Shown: piece by piece, positions 1 to 12,315 of the stretch
Layout of the letters: each line of letters opens with the position of its first letter
Numbering within the stretch: position 1 is the stretch's first letter
Origin: Margaritifera margaritifera
Taxonomy: Eukaryota; Mollusca; Bivalvia; Unionida; Margaritiferidae
NCBI GenBank assembly: GCA_029931535.1
Contig: JAQPZY010001660.1
Coordinates: 1,637,001 to 1,701,000 of the forward strand
Direction of reading: 5' to 3'
DNA: 64,000 nt
The notes under the pieces: model-generated
What the model was told of the DNA's origin: nothing
What the model saw: only the letters and a program-made list of their open reading frames with translations
The model's database searches: none
Translations under genes and position numbers: made by a program

Positions 1-229
1 ATGTACATTTTTATTTTCAGATCATAAATATCATTATATTTTTATGACTAGTGACAAAAGGCCATTTCTAGCAATAAATTGCCTTTACAGTAGTAAATGG
101 ACCTTTCCTTATCCCTACCCCCCCCCCAACCCATCCCACCCCCGCCCCCACCCTCACTATGAAAGTTTTGGCTGCAGCACTTAAGTGGTTTGGGTGCAAT
201 CATGCTAATAATTTTTTAACACACACACA
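1..229. other. Unassigned sequence with C-rich and CA low-complexity tracts
   Basis: No gene is visible. Positions 111-155 are a C-rich low-complexity stretch and 221-234 a short CA microsatellite. Confidence 0.6.
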
Positions 230-835
230 CACACATCCAAATTGAACATTTTTCAAAACAATCTTAAAAAATGAAAAATTGTTTTATGAAATGAAAATCT
301 AATCTGGTTACCTACATATGCATACAAACATGCCAACCAAATTTCATTTCTCTACATTAAGTGATTTTGGGAAAAACCCTGCTTACAATGTTTCCACAAG
401 TCTAAAGTTCATCAAACAAACGAGTTCAATTGGTCAAGAAATTTTTTAAAAAAATAGAAAATTGCTAAAGTGGAATGAAAATCAAATCTAGTCATCCACA
501 TTTACATGTACATGCAAATATGCCTAATAAATTTCATTTGACTACGTTAAGTAATTTCTGCGAAACTCTGCAAATAAGGTTTCCACACAAAAAGTCTAAG
601 TTAAAAAAGTTCAGCAAGTTTTAAAAGTTGGAAAAATTGCTTCAGTGGCAGGAAAATCAAATAATGTCATCTACATATGTATATGTACAATAATGCCAAC
701 AAAATTTCATCCATCAACATCAAGTAGCTTTTGCACAACTGTGCCAACAAACTTCATGGGTGAACAAAATGCAATCAAGATGTCCCTGCTGCAAGCAGTA
801 GGTGAATAACATTACTGAGAGACTATATGTATACA
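230..835. repeat. Dispersed tandem-core repeat, family R1, copy 1
   Basis: Four diverged units of about 130-150 bp share phrases such as CAAATTTCATTTGTCTACAT, AAGTAGTTTTGCACAA and a GAAAATCTAATC block. The block ends with GATGCCCCTGCTGCAAGCAG-like sequence near 780-800. The same family, with the same ending, recurs at 5990-6600. I do not recognise a named element; the layout of a tandem core plus a fixed 3' end resembles non-autonomous Helitron-like repeats of bivalves. Confidence 0.6.
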
Positions 836-1875
836 TAATAATTTGGAGTCTGAAATTGGTTTTTAGTGTCAAAACAGTGTTGGGATTCAGGGCCTGATTT
901 AACAAACAGAAAAAAGTAAACTGTGTACATGAGAGATTCCAAACACTGAATTTTCAGGAAAACCTTTCTATCATTATCCTTTGTTGAAAATGTAAAAGAT
1001 CAATAAAATCATCAATAAGCTACAAGTAGATATTTTTAAAAAATGTATTTTATTCATTACATGCATTATTTATTGGGTATTGAAGCCTTTTTTAAAAATA
1101 TGAACAATTATTACACTGTATCCTTATGAACACTGCTTGCCATCTTACAATTTTTCTTTTAACAATTTATTTTGTTTCATACAGGTACTGATATATCATC
1201 TATTCTGACAAGAATTTTGCAGAATATTCTCTCACTGCTTGCATGTGGCACAATCCGTAAAAAAGACCATATGTAATAATACACTGTAATGTCTTTCTAA
1301 TATTGGTGAGTAGTATTGCACTGTAATGTCCTTTTAACATTTGGAAGCATTACTACTACAGTATGATTAAAAAATCTATTCCACTGAATACTGCAGATTT
1401 TCTAGAAAATGGTCCATTCATGACAATGAATACTATAGGCCTTACTTGAAACTGATAAACAATCATAATCATTGTGGAAACAAATATCAAGAATAAATAG
1501 ATAATAATCATCTCTAATTCTCTTGTCACCTTGTCACTGAAAAATTAGAAGTAGGATAGTCTGATAGTTTGTATAGAACCAGTCTATGTGCTTGAAACAG
1601 CAAACAGCAATAATGGGGGAATCTTAATCACTCCTCATCCTCCCTGCAGAAAACACTTGCATAATGATTGACATTTGTTTGCACAGCAATCAGAACCACT
1701 ACTAATTTCCAGTAAGGCCAAAGTTGTTCTTTATCATGCATGAAACTTTGCATCTTAGAAAACTGGAAATATTCAGTGCAATGGCTTTTCCATGCATAAT
1801 ATAAAGCTAGAAGAATCTATGGAATTTTAGAAGTAAACAGGCAATAGTGTCCTTCAAGACAATAAAAAAAAGAAA
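836..1875. other. Unassigned AT-rich sequence
   Basis: No coding, RNA or transposon signature found. ACTGTAATGTC occurs twice (around 1284 and 1321). Confidence 0.5.
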
Positions 1876-2000
1876 TTAACCTTACTGCTGACACTGAACG
1901 CAAACACTGATGCCAAATTAACCTTACTGCTGACACTGAAGGCAAACACTGATGCCAATTAACCTTACTGCTGACACTGAAGGCAAACACTGATGCCAAC
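1876..2000. repeat. Minisatellite, 41-42-bp unit, three copies
   Basis: Three near-identical units contain ACCTTACTGCTGACACTGAA followed by GGCAAACACTGATGCCAA. The short ORF seen across it is a by-product of the repeat. Confidence 0.9.
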
Positions 2001-2234
2001 ATTTATAAAGGCAATGCCATTAGAAAGTGATTCTTATGTCCAACAGATGCTTTGATGACAAGACAAAAACAAAAACTTCAAATGCTTTCACTATTCTACA
2101 TCACAAATTTTAATGTGTTCAACAGAATCTTACCCTTTAATGCTGGTACAGTAAATATTTCTACATGAAAAATCATAGACATCCAGTGTGGAAGTAAATT
2201 TTTTAGTAAATTATATTTCTCTGATAATACTTAC

Positions 2235-2312
2235 CAGATCATATTAACATTAAGATTACCCTCTGCTATCTCCGATTGCAGCCCTTCCTGAAAGATGAAA
2301 AAACGTCTTTGC

Positions 2313-2362
<50 letters not shown>

Positions 2363-2425
2363 TATAGATGAAGGGAAGCAACTCTTACATGTTAAGTCCC
2401 CTGGTTTCTGCTAGGTGGCCACCAG
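2235..2425 (+). repeat. Left inverted terminal repeat of the DIRS-like element
   Basis: It pairs in inverted orientation with about 5330-5512. A (TA)n microsatellite of about 40 bp (2320-2360) has expanded inside this copy; the other end has only a short ATATATATAG stretch. Confidence 0.75.
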
Positions 2426-3107
2426 TTTCCAGAAAGTAACCAGTTTCAGCTTGATTGAAACCTTTAACAGGATGTTTGCATTGCAAGGAAGGGTGGGAGG
2501 GAATTTTAGTAATGTGATTGGGTAAGTAATGTGATTGGGTAAGTATATCAGAGAAACATACATTAGTGGCGACCTCAGCTGCTTGAGCAGCATGAGGGTT
2601 GCCATGATTTTCCTGGGTACAGCTGTCACTAAATTGAGCAGATTGTTGATCCAGGATTTGTCCCATCGGAGAGAGGCAATCAAAACTATTTTGCAGTCCT
2701 TGCCACTCAATTTTTGGATTAGTTTTGGTGTCAGAACTGCTGGAGGGAAAATGAATGGCTACATTTCCTATCAGTTGATTGAAAGGGTGTGATGGCCATG
2801 TCTCTGGGCCCGTAAATGGGGAGATGAAATTGGGCAATTTGTTGTTCCACCTTGTCACAAAACAGTCTAGCATTGGTTGGAGTTCTGTCATGAAGGGGGA
2901 TGATGAAAGTGGAGGGGGCTGAATGAAGAGATCTGGAGACCCTCAGAAACGACTTGGATCACCTAATCCTTTTCCAGGAATAGGTTGATCCAAGTCTGGC
3001 AAAAAAAGAAGGAATCTGAAGCCCTCAGATGAGTCACCAACGGGAGGAATTAACGGCAAGTCACTGATGGCTGGCAGAAGGCCTGGGGGAAGAGAAACTT
3101 TCTTTCC

Positions 3108-3135
3108 TCTCCCCCCCCCCCCCCCCCCCCCCCCC
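3108..3135. repeat. Poly-C tract
   Basis: An almost uninterrupted run of C inside the DIRS-like element. It makes poly-Gly in one minus frame and helps break the relic ORF. Confidence 0.95.
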
Positions 3136-5329
3136 GCCTGCCTGTGGAAGTTAGGGACATATGGCCACCTATAACTTGCTTGGCCAAGAACATTTTGCTG
3201 TTGCTGAGAACCATCCCAGTGATCCCTCTGGCATCGATCATCCCTTCTCTTATATGTTCCCTGACAAGATTGTGCAGAAATAGGGGTTGGGACTGACAAC
3301 TAAAGGCGCAACTTTTGTGCCACTTGCTTTCTCACTTCCTCAATTTGTCCCCTGAACAGAATGGGTGAGACAAAAGAAAGTGAATCCAGGGTTGCTGCAT
3401 GATGTGGCTTGAGAGAAGAAGGATGTAGGAGTGCATCCATTATAAACAAATCCATGTTACAAGAGGCTGTAAGGGTGTTTGCCATCATATGGTAATCAAC
3501 CCTATTGAGTACCTTAGTGATACGGTCCACAGAATCCCAGCATGGCCATTTCTGACCTTTTTGACTAGACAAAAGATCACCAGAGATGCGAGGTCAAGTA
3601 GGGAGGAAGTCAACACAACGTTCCTGACCAACTCTGATGTGGCATTAAACACCTGTCTGTCCACTTTATAACAGAGTGGAGCAGACTTGCTGAAGATGGT
3701 AATATCTTTGACTAAGCTAGATATGTCTAAATAATTCACATCAGTATGAGATTTGTGCCAGTGTGGTGAGGAAGTTGTGGGAAACTGACTCACTGAAAAG
3801 AAGGTTGCAAATTGTATCTGAGAGATGCCTGGTGGCAAGATTCTGATTGACAGATTATTGTCATCATCGTCTACATCCATGGAGACCTTGACTTTATCAG
3901 TAGGATTGATTGCAGGAGGAGGGGGTATTCTGATGGTTGCAAAATCCTGTACCTTTCATTGCTCGCTGCCTTGAAACTAAATTCTGTGTGGTCAATAGTT
4001 GGCATATTCCCACATGTCCATCTCACCCCCTTTGTTGACGGGGGAATTATCCTCCTCCTGTACACTCTGAGTCCAGGGATATAACATTCCATATGGCAAT
4101 GATGATGTAGTATCATCAGCATGCGTAAACATCCTCCCTGTTGAATATGCTACCAGTGGGAGTTGAGGCATGTCCAGCACTGAACGTGGTGAGATTGTGG
4201 AATGTTGGTCCAGTGCAGCTGGTTGAGCTGAGTTGGATGGCTTAAAAATGTAATGCCGGTTCACCATGTATCATAGATATGGTCAGTCCGGCTGGCTGTG
4301 TGGTATGCTGGGCATAGGATGCCCTCACTGTTGGTACTGTTGAGTGATGTGGTTAGCCAGCTGGCTGGCCATCTCACCAGTCTGAGATGACATATGCATG
4401 ACCACCAAAACTTTACATTGATTGTTCAGATGGCTGGACCAGTTGGTCAGCAGCTGGGATGGTGTATGGAGGTTGATATATGACTTGCAGGCTGCTTCAG
4501 CCAGCAAAGTCAAATGGTAATCCCAGCTTCAATATTTCCAAATTTATGCACAGGCGGGGAAAGGGACTTGTACCCAGTGGACTGCCAATTTATATTTTCA
4601 TACAATTCACTTGTCAACATCCTTGATGATAATGCTTGTTGTAAAAGACATATCATTCGCAATTCAAACACTTGATTGGAATCGCTTGTTGTGGCATCGA
4701 TTGGATCTGCAGCCACAGTTGCTGCCAGTGCTGTTTTCAGTACTTCGTGGGGTGGAGGGGGTGGGGGGTGGAGGTGGCATCTCAACATCCTCCATAAAGC
4801 CAATTTAAGATTCCAAAGTGGGTGAAAAAGTAAAATTTTATGCTCAGACGATTTTCAACATGCTCATCTTTCTTGGTCCTAGAGTTGCCTTTTGCTGTGC
4901 ATAATGAATACACATTACATGTGGGTGAAGAGGAGCACTTTGTGCAGACCAAACACATCTTGTGGTTGTCCTCCACAATTTTAAATTGTCTACACTTCTT
5001 CACTTAACTGACATGCCTGTAATGAAAGAGAGAAGAAAAAACAAACAAGTTTATACAACAAATATACAAATTGTTGAAATAAAGGTTAACTCACATTACT
5101 GAGATGACTTACGAAGTGCACTAAATTGAAACATAATAGCACTCAACTTCACTGGTGAAGATTGTGTGTTACATATCAAAATCACATGGACAATAATGAA
5201 AAGTATGAAATTGCAAAAATACCAATAAATTCACCTGGAATCATGTTTTGACTTACTATACCACTGAAAAGAAATGGTGGATGGTCAATATTAGGCAAAT
5301 ATTTAAAAGGATTCCAGGAAGGACTGTTT

Positions 5330-5512
5330 ACAGTTGAAAGCCTCTAGGATGCTGGTGGTCACCTAAGGGGAACAAGGGGAGTTAACCTGTAAGAGTTGCT
5401 TTCCTTCGTCTATAGGATATATATAGATAGAAAGACATTTTGTTGTCTTTCAGGGAGGGCTCAACTCCGAGGTACCTGAGAGTATTCCCTAATGTTAATG
5501 TGATCGGGTAAT
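5330..5512 (-). repeat. Right inverted terminal repeat of the DIRS-like element
   Basis: The reverse complement matches the left terminus block by block, including CCTGAAAGACAACAAAATGT at the position of CCTGAAAGATGAAAAAACGT on the left, and the GCAACTCTTACAGGTTAA block. Confidence 0.75.
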
Positions 5513-5801
5513 ATATTTGATTGTGAAACATTGCAACAATAATAAATGCCTAGTCAGGTGTAGAAATAATTTACAAAATGACGCTTTCACCAGAGTAAGT
5601 TTTTTTACTCATGAAATTCATGCTAAGTGATTCAAATGACTAAGGTCACCTAAAGCCATTCTGCAATGTAGACAGTTTAATGATCAAAACTTAACAGGTT
5701 CCATTCTCACTCCATCTTCCTTTTGTGTAATTGTATCTTCTTTCTTACTAGAACAATAACTGCTGCCTAAGGTGACTAAAATTACCACATGGAACAACTA
5801 A

Positions 5802-5927
5802 TCATCCTACTGGTATCTTCTTATTATCATGGTTCTGCATGACACCGAGAAGTTCTGAGAAACCACCACCATCTTTAGATATAAGCTCAGGGCTAAATAC
5901 ACCACCTCGAAGTTTTGTCAAATCACC
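5802..5927 (-). CDS. FBH1: FBH1 last coding exon with stop codon
   Basis: This is 41 codons plus TGA, phase 0 at its acceptor TTTTGTTTCAG. It reads GDLTKLRGGVFSPELISKDG, then GGFSELLGVMQNHDNKKIPV and a final Gly. RGGVFSPE aligns in position with the K/R-GGYLCxxC segment near the end of vertebrate FBH1, but the paired cysteines are absent. The link to the preceding exon rests on phase, a good acceptor and this weak similarity, so it is less certain than the motif exons. The 3' UTR would follow below 5802; I see no AATAAA on the minus strand in the next few hundred bases. Confidence 0.7.
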   Translation of the reverse strand, partial: GDLTKLRGGVFSPELISKDGGGFSELLGVMQNHDNKKIPVG

Positions 5928-5989
5928 CTGAAACAAAACATTCCATATTATATTCAGTCAGATTTGTGTTTGTGTGACATGTATGTCCC

Positions 5990-6600
5990 ACATGCAGCCA
6001 AAAACAAATTTCCAAGTCCAAAGGGTTCAAAAACTTTTAAAAAAGGAAAACAAACTGCTTTAGTAAAAAAAAAATATAATCACACTTATATCTACTTATA
6101 TATACACATATGCTAAAACATTTGTTTATATCTAGTGGTTTTTGCACTATCATGCTAATCAGGTTTTCCCTCCAAAAGTCTAAAATTTATTTAAAAAATG
6201 GAAAAGATGATTTAGTGGCATGTAAATCTAATCAAGCCATCTAAATATGCATACAAATATATGTACTGTATCAAGTTCATTTGTCTATGTCAAGTGGACT
6301 GTGTGCAGTAATGCTACTGTAACACAGTTTTCATCAACAACAACAAAAAATGCAAACCCAGAGTCCAAAAATTATTGATATGATAATTGCTTTAGCATCA
6401 TCCAAAATCTAATCAGGTTATCTATATGTGCATACATATATGCCCACCAATGATTATTTGTCTACATCAAGTAGTTTTGTGCAATTGTGCAAAAGAGGTT
6501 CTCGGGGCAGATGGACATACAAACAGACTGAAGGATGGATGGACAGGACCCAATCAAGATGCCCCTGCTGCAAACAGTGGGAAAAAAAAAAACTAAAAAT
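5990..6600. repeat. Dispersed tandem-core repeat, family R1, copy 2
   Basis: It has the same unit phrases as 230-835 (AAATCTAATCAGGTTATCTA, TGTCTACATCAAGTAGTTTT) and the same terminal block CAATCAAGATGCCCCTGCTG at about 6554. It sits just upstream of the last FBH1 coding exon, in the final intron. Confidence 0.65.
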
Positions 6601-8451
6601 AGACAAAAAATAACCTAATGTAATCTTATTAATCCAACATGAAACAGTGAACATACAAAATCCTTTACTAAACATGTTTAATATTTAAGGACTTGAAATA
6701 AATCTTTCCCATCATTATTTAAAAGCTACAGTCTGATAAACTGGAGTCTGGTTAAACAAGAGCTGTCAAAGATAGCATAGCTTACCTCGACACTAATGCC
6801 AACTGGTAACATTTGACCAAAATCAAATTGTTCCAATTTCTAAGGGAATCCAAGCATGGTATGTAAATATTTGTTTAACTTTAAAAAAAAACAAAAAAAG
6901 GTTTAGCATTTTAAAACCCTGTTTACAGCATTGCTTGGCTATTAGGGAACAGTGAACTATGCAATTAGAATGGGGTAATATTTACAAAGCACTCTTTAAT
7001 TTGGGATTTACATGATTAATGAACAAACATATACCTGTAGAGTCAGTAGTGAAAAGGACATTGATCCCAAACAACCAACTTTGACTGATGACAATGAAGC
7101 TTCAAATATTAGTCACAGTGACCTCCTGATCTAATTTTGGAATGATAATGTTGTATATACCAAAGAGTATCCATACAAAGGAACATTGCTAGAGAAACTG
7201 ACTTGAATGCATAACTCAGTCATTGATGCATGAAATGTAGATCATTGTGACCTACATTTGGTTTGATGATGTAGTTCTAAACATAATGGATCTGCAGGCA
7301 AATCCACGTAACTGTACACTCAGAGTTGATATGCAAACAAAATGTCCGAAGTAAAAGAAGTCCCTGAAGTGCAAAAATGTAGGTAATGTAATCTAAAACA
7401 TGGTATTCAATACTGCCTCAGACACATAGGCTCATTCCATAGCTCATAAAATAATTACTTACATGTGACCTAAAGTCAAATTTTTCTTTCATAATAATTA
7501 TTCATAGCCAACAGCATTTATCTTCAAAACCACCCGCATAAGCACAGTTATCTTCCAATTATTGCAGATATTAAGAAATTTGTTTCAGTTTGGGTGTCCA
7601 CTGTAATAATACAATGATAAAATATTCCACAAAAGAATACAATTGCCCACCTGAAACATGTTGATAAATATAAAAGTACTTTGGTTCCTATGTGGATATC
7701 CTCATCTAATTTAGAAGAACAAAACAATAAGGGGGGGGGGGGGAGAGGGTAATTAATTTGTGATTGTTATAAAGCTCCTGGTCAATACAAAAATTATACA
7801 TTTTAGTGTTTTTCAAAACATAACTTACAATAAAAATGCATATGGGGTTTTCAGGTATTAAAGAATTAAAGACCGAAAAATAAGTTTAAACAAAAATCTC
7901 CATATCTGACCTTTTAACACAAACTTTAACTGGCGCTTAAAAAACTTAAATGTGAACTTAAACTTCAAACTTTTCATTACAAACTGCAAACAAATTCTAA
8001 AATTGTATAAAAATTACCCAACAATGCAGGCATAAGCTTAGTGAAATTAGATGTACAGTTCCTGCCTACAGTCATGAACAAAACTTTAAACACAAAATTT
8101 AACCTTCTATCTACACTGAGCAAACCTTAAACACAAACTTTAACCTCAAACCTTTCCCCATAACCTGGCAAAAAATCAGTATTAAATATGGTTAGACACA
8201 TGTTATTTAACACAAAGTAGTGAAATTTAAATGCATAATGTTGTATATGATAAAATAATAAAACAATAAAGCCAACTGCAAAAAAATTACACTTTGGAAC
8301 AGACTTTAATAAACTGTCTAATTATAAAATCATCCACTGAACTTAGAGACATCTAAATATTCTACCTAACAATATGATAATTTTCTACATTTGTCAATGG
8401 GCTCAAAATTTAAGACATAAATGCTTTATTTAAGACTTGTACACTTCATAC
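6601..8451. other. FBH1 last intron, mostly unassigned
   Basis: No gene is visible. GGTAACATTTGACCA followed by TTCAAGTTGTTCCAA-like sequence near 6805-6840 recurs at about 10024-10060, so it is a short dispersed repeat. A poly-G tract lies at 7731-7745. Between 7900 and 8170 ACAAACTTTAAC-like phrases recur, without a clear period. Confidence 0.5.
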
Positions 8452-8577
8452 CATAGTAATTTCCTTTCGTTGCAGTGTAAGTGCTGTTGGCCTGAAGTCT
8501 GTACCTGTTTCCCTGCATTTGAATGTGATACCATCTTTCTCTAGTTTCTTACTAAGCACTGGGAAGTCAAATCTTTC
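8452..8577 (-). CDS. FBH1: FBH1 C-terminal exon, after motif VI
   Basis: The exon is 126 nt, 42 codons, phase 0 at both ends, with acceptor TATTTTTCAG and donor GTATGA. It reads ERFDFPVLSKKLEKDG, then ITFKCRETGTDFRPTALTLQ, then RKEITM. The position right after LAG, and the pattern of a short beta segment with Cys followed by P-x-x-x-LTLQR/K, fit the small C-terminal domain after the helicase core of FBH1. Vertebrate FBH1 has several cysteines here that look like a zinc site; only one Cys (ITFKC) is left. Confidence 0.85.
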
Positions 8578-8814
8578 CTGAAAAATAAATATATTGTAAC
8601 ATAAATAAAGTACTTACTTACATTATTAGGAAAATTGAGGACAACTGTGGCACATTAAACAAAGTGGCTTATAAACAGTTTTTCATTAATTTTTCATGAA
8701 TGGTTATACTTATAAAAATGAACAGTGATTAAAGTGACTTGGGCAACAATTTGCTCAATTTACAAATTTTCTTTGTAACTGAAGATTTATTTCTGTTCAT
8801 GTTACAATTCTCTT

Positions 8815-9350
8815 ACCACAGTCAGTACACACCAGGTTAAGATCAGCAGATTCTATTACCACAGTCAGTACACACCAGGGCAAGATCAGCATATACTATT
8901 ACCACAGTCAGTACACACCAGGGCAAGATCAGCATATACTATTACCACAGTCAGTACACACCAGGGCAAGATCAGCATATACTATTACCACAGTCAGTAC
9001 ACAGCAGGGCAAGATCAGCATATACTATTACCACAGACAGTACACACCAGGCCAAGATCAGCATATACTACATGTATTACCACTGTCAGTACACACCAGG
9101 GCAAGATCTGGGATACTATTACCACAGTCAGTACACACCAGGGCAAGATCAGCATACACTATTACCAGTCAGTACACACCAGAGTAAGATCAGCAAATAC
9201 TATTACCACAGTCAGTACACACCAGGGTAAGATCAGCATATACTATTACCACAGTCAGTACACACCAGGACAAGATCAGCATATACGATCACCACAGTCA
9301 GTACACACCAGAGTAAGATCAGAATATACTATTATCACAGTCAGTATGTA
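8815..9350. repeat. Minisatellite, 43-bp unit, about twelve copies
   Basis: The unit contains ACCACAGTCAGTACACACCA then GGGCAAGATCAGCATATACT. Several copies are identical and others carry small indels. It lies in an FBH1 intron 240 bp upstream of the exon at 8452-8577. About 1.4 diverged units also occur at 16099-16160, at the break in the gypsy element. Confidence 0.95.
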
Positions 9351-10880
9351 GCGGGATCAGATATTTTACAATTTTATATAATACTCCATTTTAATTAGGT
9401 TGGATCAGATATTTTATCATTTTACATAATATTCATTTGTAGTTCCAATAAAGTCACCAGTTGCAATTATTGTTATTCTTCTTTTGGTCTACCCCATTAG
9501 TCAATTAGTCAATCTTGAGCCAGGATTACCTGTTCGAGTTGTTTTGTTTTCCCTCTTGGCAATTAGACTACACTGATTACTGTTCATGTTGTTTTGTTCC
9601 AATTAAAGGACAAGCAATAAGCAACTTGCCCAATGGTCAGTTTGAAGAATGTGAATGTATTTTGCCCATGCATTCCTCACTTTGTGATAAACATCAGAGA
9701 TGGAGTTTTGGAAGCATGGATTGTAGTGAGGTTAGTACTTTTTTATGCATTTTTTATTCTGTTAGTTTTTATGTTTTCTTGATAATAGGTACATTTTTCT
9801 CATGTTAGATTCTTTTGGGGATTCAGCTATAGGCTGTTAAGCATGAAATTTATGATCAATCTAAATTGCTACTTCTGATAGTTTGGTTAAAATCTACGTC
9901 GTGTATTTGCGCAGTACAGGAATAGTGGCTGGCAAAATGCCTTTGTTTTCCTATAGTTGATCACTCTTTCAATAGTCATGTCCATAACCTGCAAGTGTAC
10001 TTGTATATTACATATATTAAGATGGTAACATTTGACCAGATTCAAGTTGTTCCAATTATATGGTAATTATTTTAATTTCTTTGCATTTCCAGATGCAAGT
10101 TTGGTGATTTTTGAAGGTGCTATTTCAAATGTGACCTTTGTCCCATATGATAAAGTATGTAGATTTATATGATATGAATATATTAAGCATGTCTGATACA
10201 TCAGTTTTTTTATGTACCTTGTATATTTCTCGATGAGATGTATATGATAAAGAATGTTCATATATTCCAATGGAATTACTGTATGTTGTTCAGCTTTGAG
10301 TACACTTAATAGGCTATCAATCTGCCTATTCATATCTGAGCCTACCATTCTATGTGCCTGTCTGCACTCTCCCTCTCTTGACCTACCATGATGACTGCTC
10401 ATACATCTGTAATTTGTATCTGTACACTTTGTGTATTAGCTTTAGCTTTTCCCTATCTCTCTATTCGAATAAGTAATGAATATGAGAGATATTATTTCAT
10501 TTTTAATTCAGTGTACTGGCAAATGGATTGATAAGTACATGCAAGAATAAGTAATATGCTGATGATGGAATTGTGATGTATATTTGTACCGAATGTATTT
10601 ATTTGCACTTTCAGGGTAAAAATTCCTCATAATTCAATGCTACACAACCTCCTGCACAATAAATCCATTTTTATTAACACTGGACTGATCTGTGTGTTTT
10701 ACAAGCCCAAGATTAGTCCTGTAACATTTGGAACCCACTGGGGGACTTTTGTGCTGAAGTTGTGTATATGCACATGATGAGTGGAGGACTTGATCGTGTG
10801 CATTCAAATACGTGAAGGACAGAGATGTAATTCCCTTCAGTGTCACGCTTGCCAGTGGAGTTGTACATGTGGATACTGCA

Positions 10881-10882
<2 letters not shown>
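9351..10882. other. Intronic sequence without a recognised gene
   Basis: A GGATCAGATATTTTA block is duplicated (about 9354 and 9402). Plus-strand frames around 9515-9808 stay open for 97 codons but show no domain, no homologue I recognise and no repeat of the frame elsewhere. The short dispersed motif at 10024-10060 is shared with 6805-6840. Confidence 0.5.

Positions 10883-10942
<60 letters not shown>
10883..10942. repeat. (TA)n microsatellite
   Basis: About 58 bp of perfect TA dinucleotide. It makes Tyr-Ile runs in frames on both strands, which are not genes. Confidence 0.98.
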
Positions 10943-10944
<2 letters not shown>

Positions 10945-11489
10945 ACTACATCGTACAAGCATACAGATGGGATTTTGGCCATGTGTATTTGCTGAAGGTT
11001 GATACTTTGACTATATGTGTGTACAGTGGGACACTTTGATGTGTGATTCATTTTTAATTGTGCCCAATATTTGACAATTGGACTCAAGTTTTTCATACAT
11101 CTGACAGAACTACGATTTCAAACCAGTAGATTTACAAATTTTTGTCAGCATATTGGCCTCTAAACCAGTAGATTTTTTATCAGCATAAATTTTACGTTTC
11201 AAGGGGATGGAAAACAAAACAAGTGCTTTCTGATGCCATAATATGTATTCTCTTCATACTAAAATAAAACAGCAACTTTGAACATGAATCAGATTCTGAT
11301 TCTGATGGAAAATGTTACAATAATAATTAATTATTATGAGTCAATATATAGTCAAATAATGAAAAAGGAAGAGTTGTTTATCTGATAGTTCACTGCAAAG
11401 ATTGTTCTTTTATAAAATCCAATAGCATTTTCAGTTTCCTTCACAAGATCACTGTCTAGTGACCACTTATGACATTCATTGTGATTATT

Positions 11490-12315
11490 AAGCTTCACAC
11501 TTAACAGGCTCTCAATAGTTCTCTGGTCCAGATTCCCCTTGAATCACTTTGTATTTTGCGAAGAATGGAGAATGTCCTCTCTGTATCAACATTAGAATGT
11601 TGTAATGACAGGACAACCACACACAGCCTGCAAAGAAGTTTTAACTTCAGTTTTCCTGTTGCTGGGCTTGTAAGGTTGCTGACTACTCTCCAATACTCCT
11701 CCAAGCTATGTTCACCCTCAGGAGGAAGTTCCTAACTTGGACTTAAGATGTATTCCTGAGCTTCATCCTCAAGGGCTTCTTTCTCTTCATGGCTCAGATC
11801 CAAAAATCTGTTGGCAAGTTTCACCACTGTGAATAAAAAAAATAAAAAGATTGATTTAGACTCGAAATAAAAATGAAAAAAAAATACATGATATATTTAT
11901 GCTTTAATGAATAATTTATCCGAACTTTAAAATTAATTATCTTGTAATATATTTTGAACTGATATATTTTATCTAGGGCTTGAACTAGATTTAAGTGCAT
12001 GAAAACTTCAAATAGTTTATGAAATACAAAAGATGCATACCTTTGAAACACACAACGCAAACTCTGGACCTTTGCTGCTCACCTGCACACACAAAAACTC
12101 TGATATCCAAGCACTGTTGAACTTGTAATATTTCTTAGCCAGTGGTTTCTTGGCATTGGGAGAAAGCACACATTTATAATTGAAAAAAAAATGTAAGAGC
12201 TGTCCTCTTAAAACATCTGGAACAATACAATAACAACTAAACAGGACAAAAATCAATATACTTACTCTAGTGTGTCTGCCAAAATAATTTTGTATGGTCG
12301 GTCTCTTCATTTTAT
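11490..12315 (-). pseudogene. hAT transposase relic
   Basis: On the minus strand, 11704-11501 reads LSLQHSNVDTERTFSILRKI, which matches the hAT C-terminal dimerisation block (H/S-N-A-D-x-E-R-x-F-S-x-x-R-K-I). Upstream, 12310-12270 encodes MKRPTIQNYFGRH, which looks like the N-terminus of such proteins. The middle of the transposase is missing or scrambled, so this is an internally deleted, inactive copy. No terminal repeats were resolved. Confidence 0.6.

Larger units (their letters stand above)
2235..5515 (-). mobile_element. DIRS-like retrotransposon relic with inverted terminal repeats
   Basis: The ends are inverted relative to each other: the left end (about 2235-2425) matches the reverse complement of the right end (about 5330-5512). 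Shared blocks include GATCA[CT]ATTAACATTA, CCTGAAAGA, GAAGG[AG]AAGCAACTCTTACA and GGTGACCACCAG-like sequence. Between them, minus-strand frames hold broken ORFs. At the 5' side (5003-4782) is a Cys-rich gag-like start with CLVCTKC and CNVYSLC. Near the 3' side (2891-2385) is MLDCFVTRWNNKLPNFISPF, which resembles the RNase H end of DIRS/Ngaro polyproteins (D-x-FATxxNxxLPxFVSP). Most of RT and the tyrosine recombinase appear deleted, and frames are interrupted. Inverted terminal repeats plus these remnants favour DIRS1-like over Ngaro, which has split direct repeats. Confidence 0.7.

Noticed and set aside
2943..3299. Gly-rich ORF on the minus strand
   Set aside because: The Gly run is a poly-C tract inside the decayed DIRS-like element.
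8815..9350. Regular repeats that could suggest a CRISPR array
   Set aside because: The units are contiguous with no unique spacers, and the genome is eukaryotic. The same holds for 54899-55630 and 18093-18306.
9515..9808. 97-codon plus-strand ORF
   Set aside because: No domain or family recognised, antisense to the host gene, and of a length expected by chance in this much AT-rich sequence.
10713..11096. ORFs with long Tyr-Ile runs on both strands
   Set aside because: Translation of a (TA)n microsatellite.
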